Notes: generated from the sequence alone by a model not told the origin. A DNA stretch of 64,000 nucleotides from Histoplasma ohiense (GCA_017607445.1 JAEVHH010000005.1:2919001-2983000), one strand, 5' to 3'; numbered from the stretch's first letter, positions 33,920 to 46,445 are shown. Program-made: numbers and translations.

Positions 33920-36339
33920 TCAAAATCTCAGGCCATTCCGATCCCTCCGACTCCACTGATGAATCTCAGGCCCCTTCGTCACATCCCTCGTCTTCTGCCT
34001 ATACAACATTCGTGTCAGTTGCTTATACAGGAACACAGAGCTACCGTGATACGTAATAGAATGGTCAGAATCCGTAAACCACTGCGACTCCATCTTCTGA
34101 GGTGGCACCCCACCGCCCATCAACATATCGGTCAGGGCAGCAGAATGCTGGAAGTGCACGTTATCGTCTCCCGCGCCGTGCTGCAGTAGGAAACTGCCCG
34201 CGATATTAGAAAAGCCCGCGGGCTTGCGCACTGCGCTGGTGTTATATCCCGCCTCGTTCAGTTCGTAGGTTTTCATGTAGCGCTCGGTGTACATGCTATC
34301 GTACAGACGCCAGTCAGTGACCGGTGCGGTGATCATACCGAAGGAGAAGACGCCGCTGTCAGTCTCGAGCACCTTGGACGAGAGATAACCGCCATAGCTC
34401 CAGCCCCATATGCCGATGCGGTCCTTGTCGACGAAGCAATTCTTACCTATGGCCTTCGCAGCTGCGACTTGGTCTTGCGCTTCGAGTAGGCCGAGTTGCT
34501 TGGCGACGGCTGCGCGGAATTTGCGGCCCCTGAAGCCCGTGCCACGGTTATCAACGGTCCAGGTGATGTATTCTAACTCTGGGTCGGATGCGATGTAGGC
34601 CTTCCAGTCCAGCGCCTTCCAGGCTTTGCTAGCCTCTTGAGCTCCTGGTCCACCGTACGGGGTGAAGAGGACTGGGTATTTCTTCCTTGGGTCGAAGTTT
34701 GCTGGAAGGCGCTGCATGACAGTGAGGTTGAAGCCGGATTCAATGGGGAGGTCAAAAAATGTGATTTTGGGTAGTTTGAATTCTTTGAGCACGTCTACTA
34801 TTTCCTCGTTGCTGGTGATCACTCGGAGCGGCTTAGGGGAATCAACAGAGAAGAGTTCCTGGTAAGGAACGTCTGGGCCACCGTAGGTGAGCAAATAATA
34901 TCCGCCCTTGGAGGAGAAGGACGCAGACCAGTAACCTGCGACCGTGTCATCGACGAGAGGTTTGCTTTTCAAGGTGCGGTATGACACCGAATACAGATGC
35001 CGTTCTGTAGGGTGATGTTTGGTTGAAAGGTAATAGATCAATTCGCGCTCCCTGTCGATGCTAACAATGGACGTGACCTCCCATTCTCCAGAAGTCAATG
35101 AGATCGGCTCACCTCCCTCCACGGGGAACAAATAAATATGTGCCCATCCAGACTCATCAGAGATACCTGCATAGTAAGTGTTGTGATGGCCTTGGGTTTT
35201 TTCGTTTTGAACCTTGCCGACATAATTGATGGACAATAGATTGTCCAACCAACCATCGGTGCCATCTCTTTCACGAACTACTGAAGATTTTCCAGAGGAA
35301 GCATACACCAGAATAACTTTTTCTTGATCTTGGACTCTATTGAAAGCGCGGAACACGACTTCTTCGTGCTTCTCAGTGACCCACGCAACTTCACCAATGA
35401 TTAAGTCATCCGCGGGAAATGCTTCGGAAGACACCTTTTTGCTTTTGAGGGAGTTCACGTCTAAGATATGGAATTCGACTCGGGGATTGATTTGAGACAC
35501 CTTTGGATAACGGATATCCAATTCCTTTGGGTAGGACGGAGGCACTTCTTGATTGCTCATATAGTAGGGAACTGTATATGTTGGTACCCCAGTTTCATCA
35601 AAGCGTAGGAAAGCAAGATATTGCCCGTCAGGGGAGAACCAAAGCGCATACCGATCGCCAAAGATCTCTTCCTCATAGACCCAATCGGGGACACCATTAA
35701 AGGTGTCAACACCTCCGTCCGAAGTAATTTGCGTAGTGGCACCGTCCTTCCAGATAAACAAATTGTTTCCACGGACGTATGCAATTGTATTTCCAACAGG
35801 GCTCCAAGCAGCATACTGCAGATCGCCGGCTTGGTCTTTGGCCAAGGGAGTCAATTCTCCAGACTCAACGTCTTGAATGAAGTAGTTTGCGAAATAGGAA
35901 TGGCGATACTGCTTGGTGTAGTTGGTAGCCCACATAACTGCTGATAGGTCTGGCTTGAGGAAATATTCATGGGCATCATCTGGCACCTGGTCAGAATCGA
36001 TCAAGACCCTCTGGGTTTCAGTAGCGATATGCTGCAAAACAAGAGTCGAATCCGATTTCTGAGATACATATTGACCGTCCTTGCCAGTGGAGACCCACTC
36101 CACTGAGATGGTTTCGGGAGCAAAGGCCTTTTGGAGAACAGTCTCATTATAGCTCAGAAGTCTTTTTCCGCCTCCAGTAGGCGGATGAGGCTGGCGCGGC
36201 GGCTTAATAGCCTGGCAGATACCAGCAAAAAAAAGAAGAGAAAATGCCTACAAATTTGACCGCTCAGTTAATACGTCACATTTTCAGAGACAATTTGAAC
36301 TTGTTATGAACTCGTTTGCTTTGCCAGACTTGCCTTCAT
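33920..36339 (-). CDS. DPP4: secreted dipeptidyl peptidase IV (S9B prolyl oligopeptidase family)
   Basis: The model is join(33920..36247, 36334..36339) on the complement and gives 777 residues. Exon 1 codes only Met-Lys. The intron that follows has a GC donor (AAG|GCAAGT) and a TTTGTAG acceptor. The mature protein begins after a signal peptide (about residues 3-16, AFSLLFFAGICQA). Residues 60-480 form the beta-propeller, with DWVYEEEIFGD holding the Glu pair that binds the substrate N-terminus. The alpha/beta-hydrolase domain carries the triad S619 (GWSYGG), D696 (GAGDDNVHF) and H731 (DSDH). The enzyme releases X-Pro and X-Ala dipeptides from the N-terminus of peptides. The secreted ortholog is known from Aspergillus and from Onygenales, where it supports peptide nutrition. 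NxT/S sites are present. The coding frame is unbroken, so the gene looks functional. Confidence 0.93.
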
Positions 36340-38145
36340 GTTGAATTTTTCCAATGGAAGCGAAATCACCAACACCGCGACTGAGCCCTTTTCAGCGCTG
36401 GAGCAGCGCGCGAAATGAAGAACCGGAAACAGAGGTGCGGAAACAGCACCGTTTTCTAGGGGAATTCGAATCTAGAGCTTCTCCGTAAAGGAATTTCTTT
36501 CGGTACCTCCAGCATCCGCAGAGGACTCATGTTGAGGGGAACAATGGGGATAGATAAGATACGAGTGGTCTCGGTTGAACAAGGTTATAAACATCTGGAT
36601 ATATGCATGATGTCCCCAGCCAAGGACCCAATGTTTGCAGATCGCTCATGCTCTGTCAATGGCACCTTCTCCTTTCCTGCAAATCGTCGACTGTTTAACC
36701 ATATCTTCCCTAGTCCCTCTCTTGGCCGTCATCAAACAGGACAGAGAATGTTACATCGACAATTCAACAAGTTGCCAAATTGTTCTTGATCTCCCTGCTT
36801 CGAGCAGATATACAGCGCTGCAATTGGCCGAAAGATTCTCAACATGGTTATGCATGGAGAACAGTTGCAGCTGGTGTCTTTGGATGCCAGAGTGCTGAGT
36901 GAGAGATGCGGAGAAGTAGTGGCTCAGATAAGCATCATCGTAGTGCAAAGTCTAGTAAAGGCTAACCAGTAGTTATTAGTTCAGGGGCTTGATCGACTTC
37001 CGCAGCTAACCACGGTGTTGATATCTGCTCTCATATGCCTTCGTCTTCCAAATTCCAACTCGGTTTCCGCCCCTCGAACAAGTTTGTTAATGGCGATTCA
37101 CCAGGCCAGAGCCGACATCACTACATGTTAAAATGTTCAAGAATGAATGGTGTTCATACCCTTGTATTTATGCACCAATCTTTAGTCCCCATCAATTATT
37201 TTCACTGGCCTTCGACTGACATAGCCTTGTGTACTGCGAGCCCTGCAGTATTTATCTTATTCCGGATGGGTAATGCTATTCAGCCAGGGATGGTCTGCCC
37301 AACAACCCTGCCTTGAGCCTGGCATTGGTACATCACAACGTGGATACGCATTAAGGTTGCGCAGTTTCTCTTCCCTGGGCCAGCGCACGCCCTGGGCTGT
37401 TTGTCAACTTCTGATCAGGTTGGCTAAGTTGCATTCTAGTAACAATGGGGCCCTCTTCATGTAGAAAACATTCGAACATAACGAAACGAGGCCAAATCTC
37501 TCGAAATGCAGAGATATCTCTGCTGACACACCGTGTGCTGGTGGTCAATGCAATTTCTGGCTGCATTGCCAATCACTCAGGCTATATTCTTTTAACATTC
37601 ACAGGTGCATCTTCTCCTTCTCGGGCCTTATTGGGCGCGAGATTCCAGACCAGTTCTGTTGATACAAGAAAACAACTATCAGGGCTTGGTTTTTTATTTT
37701 ATTTTATTTTATTTTTCCCTCGCAGCCTTCCATCGCGCGGAGCTGGAAGACGGAATCACCCTGCGCGTAATACCGACGAAAGAGGAGAATTTATATGAAA
37801 CAAGCAGCCAGAGCAACAAGACCATAGACCATCCGCAAAACCAGAGGCAATTTCCACTACACAACATCGGTCTGGTACATCACAAACTACATCTTCGTTT
37901 AACCACCATTCGCTGACACCGTGTACACTTTCCGGAAAATCAATTAAAGTAGTCAAACCAAATTCGTTGCCACCCATGCATCGAGAAAATAAAAAGTCAC
38001 CACTGTCGACAAAACCGTGGCTGTAAGGATCGTTCCTTCGTCGCGGAAATGCCATTAGAAAACGCAGCATAAAGCTTCCAAGCTCCACCCGTCAAATTAC
38101 CATATCTCCAGTCCTATGAGACACTGGAACTACTGATTTCCAACA
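36340..38145. other. 1.8-kb intergenic region
   Basis: This lies between the DPP IV 5' end and the zinc-finger gene's 3' end, both on the minus strand. No coding frame here resembles a known protein. The DPP IV promoter lies in the left 400-700 bases, and a TTTTATTTTA run is at about 37690-37715. Confidence 0.55.
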
Positions 38146-39894
38146 CTACTGCACACTCCAGGTTTTACAAATCTTCGTGTCAACTCCATGCATCTCCTTA
38201 GGGAAATGACAATTTGGTCGGTGGCAAGGATTGTTCGGACACCTATGGCCAGAATAACAATTTTCGTCCTCGCATTCCAAACCAGAAGGACACGGCGCCA
38301 GTCGCGCTACGTAGCGCAAAGCCTCCATCATTTTATCGTTCAACCTTTCGCCATGCTCATGCTTACAGGCAAGAAAGTGACAAGTGCCCAGAAGATGGTA
38401 TGGGTTGCAAAGCTTTCGCGATTTAAGGCTTTGAACAATGCTTGATGAGGGTTTAATTGGAGAGTCGACCCTCTGCCCATGTTTATTTTTCAGAACCGCC
38501 ACCCCGCACACGGTACCGTTACCATTGAACCAAGCTGGTCCGTTGGTGCCACTCGGTGACCCCGGCGTTTTCTCAACTGGTGCCGGAGTGGATGGGCGAG
38601 ACCCGTTATACGCCGGGGGTGAACTGCTAAAGGATGCGGCAGAGGCATAGCTTGGTGGTGATTTTGTCGGACTCGGTTCATATATTGGCGTGGCGGAAAA
38701 TGAAACTCGCCGAATTGGAGGGAGTTTCGTGTCACGGAAAACCGTCGGGAATGAGGTAGTACGGTATTTGTCCTTCAACTGTGCGAGCTCTTTCTCGAAC
38801 GGTGGTCCTTCGAGCATCGTCACACGCTTGCAGAAGTCTGTAGTACTGCTGTAGGGCCCCAGTAGCCGGGCATACCCGTTATCTGTGGAGCCGGCAAACA
38901 CGATGTGTTTGCAATGGACATTGCCGGCGTGCAACTTGAAAGTTTCTATATTGAAGGTGATCAACTGGGAAATTCTCTCTTTCCTAGGATGGCGGTGGGG
39001 CATTCATGAAAGGCAGAATGCCTAAGAATAGGAACTGACCTCGAATCTTCTCGTCAGAGCATTCCTTGCCAGCACCAGCGTCCACAAAATCGCATAGGGG
39101 ATGGCCCATGTTGAACCCACGAACAAACAGCTCAAACTCATTTTCATCGTCCAGTATATGAGCCTCCTGGTATGTCCTCCTCAATCCCTTCAAATTTGCG
39201 TAGACACGGACAACCACAGGGAGGTCAGGGCGAAGATCAGCCAATTCATTCTGTACGTACTCCGAAACATGTTGGATTAGGCGTCGAGCGGCATCTTGAC
39301 CCCCTAATTCACCATTTTCTACAAACTCGTCCAAAAACTGCAATCCAGGATGGTATCAGCATTGACGAGAACCAACGACCCTTAAAAGGTTTTTTAAAAT
39401 CCACAAGGGAGAACGCGGTAAAGTCTCATACATTCATCGAGTCTCCATCAACCAAAACGGACACAAATGCATTACGTTCCTAGATATCAGACACACATAC
39501 AGTTAGCCCAACTCTTTCAAAAGTTTGTAAAGTATATCCAGCGAGTGTGAAAGACATCTTACCATATTCTGCTGAAGCTTGGTCAACTCTGTCTTTGCTT
39601 CTCTGGAGCGTTGATGATACATATTTGCCATATCCTCCTGTTTTTCTAGGCGTACTTTCTTCTCGTCAATATCTAATTCGAGGTCTTTGATCTTTTGGAG
39701 CAATCCCTTCCCCCCCACATCCGTCAGTTTTCAAATGCTTTCTCCAGCGGGTCAAGGAGAATTGGATCTGGGATTAAACAAGCAAATTAAGGAAAAATCA
39801 CCTCGACGAAACCGTAAAAGGCTTCATTGGCTTCTCTAAGCTTCATAAAGTGCTCATGATCAGGGCTGGCCATCCCGACGCCCGTCTCTGACAT
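38146..39894 (-). CDS. CCCH zinc-finger protein with N-terminal coiled coil
   Basis: Five exons on the complement, join(38146..38945, 39040..39337, 39432..39479, 39563..39691, 39802..39894), 455 residues. Residues 1-90 start MSETGVGM and form a charged coiled coil (LELDIDEKKVRLEKQEDM). A conserved alpha/beta module follows (VSVLVDGDSMNFLDEF...GGQDAARRL...VRVYANLKGL...CKHIVFAGSTDNGYARLL), as in a family of fungal 'CCCH zinc finger DNA-binding' proteins, and it resembles a NYN/PIN-like fold. Residues 240-330 are Ser/Pro-rich. Residues 370-455 hold Cys-His fingers: CNPYHLLGTCHFLACKHEH (C-x8-C-x4-C-x3-H) and CPSGLECEDENCYSGH, then CPNNPCHRPNC. It is probably an RNA- or DNA-binding protein; the target is unknown. 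The exon 1-2 join (GAG|GTGATT...CAAAAG|ATC) is the least certain one. Confidence 0.78.
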
Positions 39895-40012
39895 ATCTGG
39901 AATTTCTGATATTGAAATCTTCGTTTCTTGCTCATTCGAAGTGAGAAAAGTAATAATAAACGGCCTGCTGCTTTGGGATTATGGGACACAACACCCGCTG
40001 CTCCATTTTTGC

Positions 40013-40050
40013 ATGTACATACATATATATATATACATATACATATATAT
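40013..40050. repeat. TATA/TACATA dinucleotide microsatellite
   Basis: AT/TA units with interspersed CATACA, about 120 bases upstream of the CCCH gene's ATG (minus strand). They could serve as a TATA-type promoter region. Confidence 0.8.
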
Positions 40051-42468
40051 GAGTAACTAAAGGTTATATCGACACTGAACGGTACACTTCACGCCCCTCC
40101 AAACGGCCACTTGTCGGGCGCCATTAGGCAAGGCCTTGCATGGGATTGAGAACAACGAATGTACTGTACGAAGCCGTATCCTGAGAATATACAGTTTACC
40201 AATGAAGAAAAGGCACATCAGGATTTATTTGACTTAGGGGCAAACTGAGTATTCTGCAGTTTTCAATTAAATATTACGGCTGTGCCCCCCAGCTCCAACT
40301 CAGAGGCCTTGTTTTCGTGTGCTTTTGCTTGCTGTTCTTGAAGCAATGCATACTGTATGTACTGTACAGTCAATGTATATGTGAGCGAGGGGTTTGCGGG
40401 TTTGACCCGATTCCCCAATGCTGCAGCAGGCCAAGGCTGGACAACAACTGCTGGCCCAATGCCTGCCGTCGCCGCCTCACCCCAGCATCGTCTGGCAACT
40501 GTGGATTCAACGTATCAACTCTCTTGTTGTTATGTTTTTGCCCGTGGTAGGTAAATCTACCGAGATTTAGTTAGGATGGGGTTATGTGTGTTTTACCTTT
40601 CATTCCTATCGGCCTATCATTGCCTTGGAATGCAAATATGCCGTCGGACATCGATTCCAGCCATTGATTTATCCGGGAAAGATAGGTTCTTGCTTGACCC
40701 CCTCCTCCCCCTCTTCCACCCCAGTCACGGTTTCTTACTTTGTCCATCTACAGTACATGTAAGGAGGTAAATCCATTTACGAGTCGCTTCACGCTCAATG
40801 GTTTAGGATCTCAGGATGCTAAGTGACCCACGCGAGCACCTGGAACATGACGAAGAACTAGCTTCCCCCCTCCACCGAAACTTGTCATTTCATCGCTGTC
40901 ATCGCATGAGCTCTAAGGGGTAAAACCAGAAATTGAACAGCGAATAGCTATTTATATCGTTGAAAGAATCAAGTTAACCAATGGGCATGTTTCAAATGGA
41001 ATAGCTAATCCATATTCCTTAATGCTACTAAAGTCTTCACATCTTACGCTGTACTCCTTTTTCTCTCAAACCAAAGCGATCGTTAGGCACTATATTTTGG
41101 TGCGATTACTCCTCCGTACCTCCAAGGGAATCCCGACAACGCCTGCTGGTGTTTATTTTGCCCAACCCTTTCTAATCAACAACGCCCCAGTCGACACTAG
41201 TGCGCGATCCATGGGTTGGTAGCTGTGATATCGGAAGGGTATAACCGACCAACCATCCATCGCGGTAAAGGCTCAGCAGACGCTCAGGTTCCTGTGCAAC
41301 ATAGTTACCTTGTCCAATGAGCTTATCGATTGTCACCTAACGGAGAGACGAGGGAGGAGATATTACTCATCAATGTCCCCAAAAATCCTTGGATATGATC
41401 AAGGACAAAGGATATTAATCAACTCTTACGCTGTTGCAATCTTTTGTTTATTTCTTCTTTCTTCGATGCCTGGATGGGGTTGAATAAAATTGATGTTGGC
41501 CCAGCACACACAAAGTATGTTCAATTGAAAGCACCTTTTCATACATAGATAATAAAAAGGGATCCCGAACGTAGATTCCTCCGCTGTTTGAATGCCTTTC
41601 CTCAAGTCAGCGTGTTTATCGAAAGAAGGGCGACTTAAGATATTTCGCTTGCATCAGTTATCGGTCAATTCTCAGAGAATATCATGAGGATTTGCAGACT
41701 TTGATTCATGTTCTCTCTTAGTCTTTAAGGAGAGAAGGGTCTGTAACGCGGCACGTCTAGTTAGCATTGGTTCAACGCGATTATGGGAAGTAGAGTTCCA
41801 TCCGATCCACAGAGTTTGAGGATAGCCCATAAGTCTTGCCGAGAAAGTGAGAAAGTCCTCAACCACCTGTATGCTCGTAGTCAACAGAGTTCCACCTCAG
41901 AGATAGACTGGCGGATGACGCGTAAAGAGATCAACAGGTGCTTCCTATCCTCGGGGACTCTTCTTGAGAGATACATTCGCTTGATATGTGTGGAACACGT
42001 CACACATAGATCAGGCGTAGGAATGCTAGCTCTCGGTACTCATTTTCTTAGGTATTCGCTGCACTATTCAGAGAGCAGAGGGGGGAATGAAAAGTCTTTT
42101 TAGTAGCTCAGGGTCAAGAAGTGACATCAACTGAAACGTGTTTGTTAACGAGTGTCATGTATGTATGTATGTACAGTACATGTACAGTACTAGTAGATTG
42201 GACCCTCAATTACGTCTCGCAACTTGTCAATCAATACGGGGGACTTGCGAAGCTAAGGTGTGTCTTTTGGGTCTCGAGAGACACCTCGCTTGCATTACCT
42301 TACAGTCCAGACCATGGCCAATCATCGCCAAGTTAGGCATTGCATTTGACCCATAGTTACTCGTATTCCCAGGAATAATCAGGGCAAGTACTGTACAGAT
42401 CTGGAGATCAAAAGCTCCACCCAATCCACCACCAAAAATGCAGTTCATTTAAAAGAGTGAGATATTAT

Positions 42469-42486
42469 TGTACATGTACATGTACA
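42469..42486. repeat. 18-bp perfect palindrome of TGTACA units
   Basis: Three TGTACA units overlap to give an exact palindrome. It belongs with the copies at 45340 and 53026 and with the direct repeat near 42171-42190. Confidence 0.9.
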
Positions 42487-43117
42487 ACCAATCAATGACA
42501 GAGATTATCAAATATGTTGCATGTGCTGGTAACCTAACTTCTCGTAGCAATAATTCTAACTTCCCTCACAGTCACATGCCATTTCAGCCCTAATTAAATT
42601 AAGTGTAACGCACAGACCAACTGGGTCTCCTTGAAACAAAATCGCGATTTCCAAATGTTCACCGTTGCAAGGAGAGAGGTTGTAAGATGGCTTTCTTTGA
42701 AATGCAAGTGTAGTTAGGCCGGGGATAAACGTCTGTTCTCGTTCATCGTCCAAAAGCTAATTAATGGACATTACTCACGATCAATACTAACTAGCTAACT
42801 AACCAAGTTAGTATGAACTTGTGACGTAACTTATAACTAACTACGGAGTACTAGGAAACACATCCATACCAGCATAACGTTATCCTTGACCACTGACAAC
42901 GGCGCGCATTGGATACCACCGCCAAGATGAATATATCCATAACATCATGCAAGGGCGATATAATGCGTGCCTTGAGTTGCTAGCTGAGGTCCTGATTTTG
43001 ATATTCAGCTACAATCGTCACCACGCTTCATTCTTTCAAAGATTTCAATTGCTCCTTCTCTGTAAAGCGGGAAACACCCTAACCCCCCAAAATTATTCAC
43101 AACTACATTAAAAAAAG

Positions 43118-43786
43118 ATGCAATCTCCAAACAACTGGTCACTCCACTCAATCGCCGGAGCTTATATGCTCGGCCTAGTTCCTCATGGATACTATGTCCT
43201 TAAACTGGCTTCAATGAGACAGATATCCAACGTCTCGTAAGTCATCCCCGAGGGAAATATCGAGGATCATTCTATCATCCTTACATATATACCGCGAAAT
43301 GAATCGCTAACAAAGTGGGTTTGTTTCTCCGCCACAGGCCTCGAGACCACTTCACCTCCCTCAAGGCTCGCCTACCCGCAGATACGTGGAATAAACTCTC
43401 TCGCGCGCGCAGTGCGCATCTAAATGCTTTGGAGTCACTTCCTTTGTTTGCCGCGGCAATGGTATGTGCACCTTTCAATGAAGCGCTGAACCCCCAGGGC
43501 TCCAGGCCGTTCGACATAAAACTACTTTAAGAGGGGATAAAGGCTGACATGACTTTGCATTTCGAAAATACTGTAGATCGCAGGAAATGTTGCGAAGCTC
43601 CCTGCTGGCGATCTGAACACGATTGCTGCTGAATATATTGGTGCCCGGATGTTATACACTGTGTTGTATATGGGTGTCAAGTCGGAAGGTCTCAGCTATC
43701 TGCGAACTGGAGTGTGGGCATGGAGCATCGGGTTGCCACTATACGGCCTGGTCAAGGCTGGGAGAGCATTGGCGATAGTGGAGTGA
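43118..43786 (+). CDS. MAPEG-family membrane protein
   Basis: Three exons, join(43118..43236, 43338..43461, 43577..43786), 150 residues, beginning MQSPNNWSLHSIAGAYMLGL. This is the length of the MAPEG family (membrane-associated proteins in eicosanoid and glutathione metabolism). Four hydrophobic segments are visible, with the conserved elements RARSAHLNALESLPLFAAAM (family pattern R-x-x-x-A-x-x-N-x-x-E) and NTIAAEYIGARMLYTVLYM. It should sit in the endoplasmic-reticulum membrane. Fungal members of this branch are mostly uncharacterised, so glutathione transferase or peroxidase activity is only inferred. Introns use GTAAGT and GTATGT donors. The gene points towards the Ras-like gene, with 216 bases between their stops. 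Confidence 0.88.
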
Positions 43787-44002
43787 GGTGTTCCTTCAAT
43801 CCTTCCATCACGGCAGTGATTCTTGTTGGTGCCAAAATCTTTTCTTATTCGTACGGCTGTATCTACTAGGGCGAGTCTATTTTAGAAATAATAGTTATTT
43901 TTGTTCTGGGAAATACTGTACATAAATATGGGTCTTTTTGTCTTACAATTCACCCACCTCAGACTTCAGACCTGGAGTTTGGTAATATCGTGTTTGGATA
44001 CG

Positions 44003-45068
44003 TCAATTAAAATTGCGTGACGCCCGCTCTTTAAAAGAATTCACCAACAAATAAAACCCCCTTTTCAGATTCCTGCGATGGGATTCCTTTTTATTTGGCT
44101 GGGCGATTGGAATTGGATTGGTATTCTCCGCTGGAAACGGACTATCAGATTCGACTGATGGCACCTCGGTCCAAGCTCTGTGTTCACGAATAAGGTCTTT
44201 AACCACTTCCATAACGGGCTCGTGGTCCTTAGACGACAACTCAGTATATTTGCACCCAAGTCTTCGCGCAAACTCATGGCCCTCGGCTGTGGTGACGGCC
44301 CGTGGCTGGGTTATGGTTACCCGTGCCAGATCAGCGACCACAGTCATTGGCTTGAGCGGCATGAACGTATTTTCCTTCCAGAAGATTTTAGACCCTTCTT
44401 CGTGGAAGAATTTACACACTTTCAAAATGTTCAAGTTTATCCCCCGGATATGGGCCATGGGGAGCGGGACAGGATCAGGGCATCTCAGGGCTGCGCGAAG
44501 AATGGCGAGTTGCAATTCCGGCGGCAGTTTTGGGAAGCAGGTAAATGTTAGGGGTGTCTGCAAACTCGTCTTTTGGCAAATTTCTTCCGATGCGTCCTTA
44601 TCGATCAGTCCCACAGGGATCGAACAGGTCCGTGGAGTAGATTCACGACGCATAAAATTAAGGAATATTGCATGATTTTGCATGATCAAATCAAGCTCCT
44701 CCCGCGCGGTGACATCGAACGCTAAGATGATGGCGTCGCTGTCTCGGAAAATTTGGTCCAACAACGCGAGATACCCTCTCGCATCGTCGTATTTGAATTC
44801 CAGCATTTCCACGAGAGCGACCTTGTCGTCCACCACCACCTGCTTTCGGTAACTGTCGCAAAGGTGGTCGTATGTTTCCACCCAGGAGTTGTAAAAGAAC
44901 TTGGAATCGGCGAAAGTTCAGTTTGCGTGGTATATAGCACCGTGAAGCGTGAAGGAATCATCAAGCACCCAAGTAGAAGGACGTAGTTACCTGACCATAA
45001 AATCCTCTGCCATAGCAGTTGGCGCCAACCAAAAACCGCACCACTTTAGGTTGAAAGGGAGGAGCCAT
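44003..45068 (-). CDS. Ras-like pseudo-GTPase with internal 2EXR/F-box-like insertion
   Basis: Two exons on the complement, join(44003..44899, 44991..45068), 324 residues. Exon 1 gives the P-loop region LVGANCYGRGFYGQ. Exon 2 continues VETYDHLCDSYRKQVVVDD, unmistakably the Ras beta2-beta3 region. The GTPase motifs have decayed: the P-loop Lys-Ser is Arg-Gly, the switch I Thr is Leu, DTAGQE reads EFKYDD, and NKxD reads IDKD. Only the final SAK-like motif (ELSSK, residues 246-250) remains. Between G4 and G5, residues 145-206 insert FPKLPPELQLAILRAA...NILKVCKFFHEEGSKIF, a fungal 2EXR/F-box-like module. The Ras sequence then resumes (ITQPRAVTTAEGHEFARRLGCKYTE). There is no CAAX box. It is predicted to be a nucleotide-independent adaptor, perhaps linked to ubiquitin ligases. 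Function is unproven. Confidence 0.75.
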
Positions 45069-45693
45069 ATCTGTGGTTTGAAGTAAACTATCACTGAGAA
45101 CAGGGTGGTTTCTTTACTAGAATATTGGTAGTGGTTGAAAGAATTAGCCTGGTATGCGACTTAGCCAAGTTGATTGAGGATATCAGTTGCCCCAGGATCT
45201 GATATTTGCGTGATGAAACTGTTCACGGTGATATCATAACGTGGTTAGCTGTGGTCAAGGAGAGCGAAGAAATGGTCGGCTCTTTGCCAAGCAAAAACGG
45301 CCTTGGAAATCATTAGTTTGCAAAACTACAACTGCTAACTACATGTACATGTACAAGAAAAACACATAAACAGACATAACTTTCAAGAATCTTTAGTTAT
45401 CCCGACTTGCTTTTGTCATCCGTGGGTGCTGTACTTCTACAGCTTCTTCTCCTGAACAAACAGAACAGAACAGCAGGCAATCAGAAAAGCAAACTTCCAC
45501 CTACCAAGAAAAGAAACCCGAAGAGAAGAAACAGTGCTTGAGAAATAACCGCCATTACAAGAAAGAACGAAATATCAATTGTTCCTCCGCAACAAATTGA
45601 TCAAGCCAACTACTGTTTTCGAAAGCCACCTTGTAACTTGCCCGGTTCTGTCAGTCCCGATTGTCTAATGCAACAGCTATACCCTCCTAGACT
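45069..45693. other. 625-bp spacer between two minus-strand genes
   Basis: It serves as the promoter of the Ras-like gene and the 3' flank of the MARVEL-like gene. It contains the palindrome at 45340-45353 and no coding frame. Confidence 0.6.
45340..45353. repeat. 14-bp perfect palindrome of TACATG units
   Basis: TACATGTACATGTA is an exact palindrome, about 270 bases upstream of the Ras-like ATG. It is of the same type as the sites at 42469 and 53026. Confidence 0.85.
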
Positions 45694-46445
45694 TCATTTC
45701 TCGATATCTTTTGGGTCCCTCTCCTGCGACTGGCGCCACAGGAAGATCATGCATGTCGCTGACAATGCAAACAATATGCTGTCGAGTGAAGTTAGTTGAA
45801 GCTGGCACATGTAAAACAGTTTCAATGCGTGACTGCCACATCCACTACGCACAGGGAGGGGAACTGCAAACTCACCAAAGAGCTATGCTAAGGCCCCAAA
45901 TAGATTTCATCTCAAGGCAATATCCCTTGGAAGCTCCGACCCAGTGGCTGTAACCCAGTTTACCACCGTCCTTGTCAAGATTTTTCAGCAGGGCCGTGGT
46001 GAAGGCAAAACCAGAGGATTCAGTAACTTTGCCAATCAATTCGCAGTTGAGATAGGATAGTGGCTTCCCAACAACAACTGCGATCACGATCACCGCAATC
46101 AAGTGAAGGGCGTCCATCCCCGCAGAGGCAATGAGAGGGAGGATCCCGTCCAGATAGAGGATGAAAGTAACTGCACAGTACAGGGTAGCAATACATGTCT
46201 AGAAGTTTGCATGTATGTCATTAGCCGCTATGAACGTAAACATTCCCCCAACGGGATCTTGCGGATTTTCGAGAACCTACCACGCTTAGTGTGCCGACGA
46301 GCACTTGGGGTGGAGTAATGCTGGACTTGACCATGTCCGAAATGAAGTTGGCTGTCATGCCGATGATCGAGATCAAGCAGACTGCTTGAAGGACGCGGAC
46401 GACCTTGAACGTGATTCCAAGGGCGCCATCGTGAGATGAACCCAT
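45694..46445 (-). CDS. four-TM MARVEL-like membrane protein
   Basis: Three exons on the complement, join(45694..45778, 45876..46198, 46281..46445), 190 residues with consistent phases. Residues 1-55 start MGSSHDGALGITFKVVRVLQ and hold TM1 (AVCLISIIGMTANFI). Exon 2 supplies TM2 (CIATLYCAVTFILYL) and TM3 (ALHLIAVIVIAVVVG), then a lumenal or cytosolic loop with Cys (NCELIG). Exon 3 gives TM4 (ILFALSATCMIFLWRQS) and a short charged tail (ERDPKDIEK). The four-helix layout with an R/K-flanked first helix and short termini is that of MARVEL-domain proteins, which shape membranes at eisosomes, secretory sites or contact sites. The family call is by topology and general look, not by a diagnostic motif. 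Confidence 0.68.

Larger units (their letters stand above)
39895..43117. other. 3.2-kb intergenic region rich in GTAC-type palindromes
   Basis: No gene is supported. All open frames are short and unlike known proteins. It holds a TA-rich dinucleotide microsatellite (40013-40050), repeated GTACAGTACATGTAC-like motifs (about 42162-42190) and an 18-bp perfect palindrome (42469-42486). The region from about 42850 to 43117 is the probable MAPEG promoter and leader. Confidence 0.55.
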
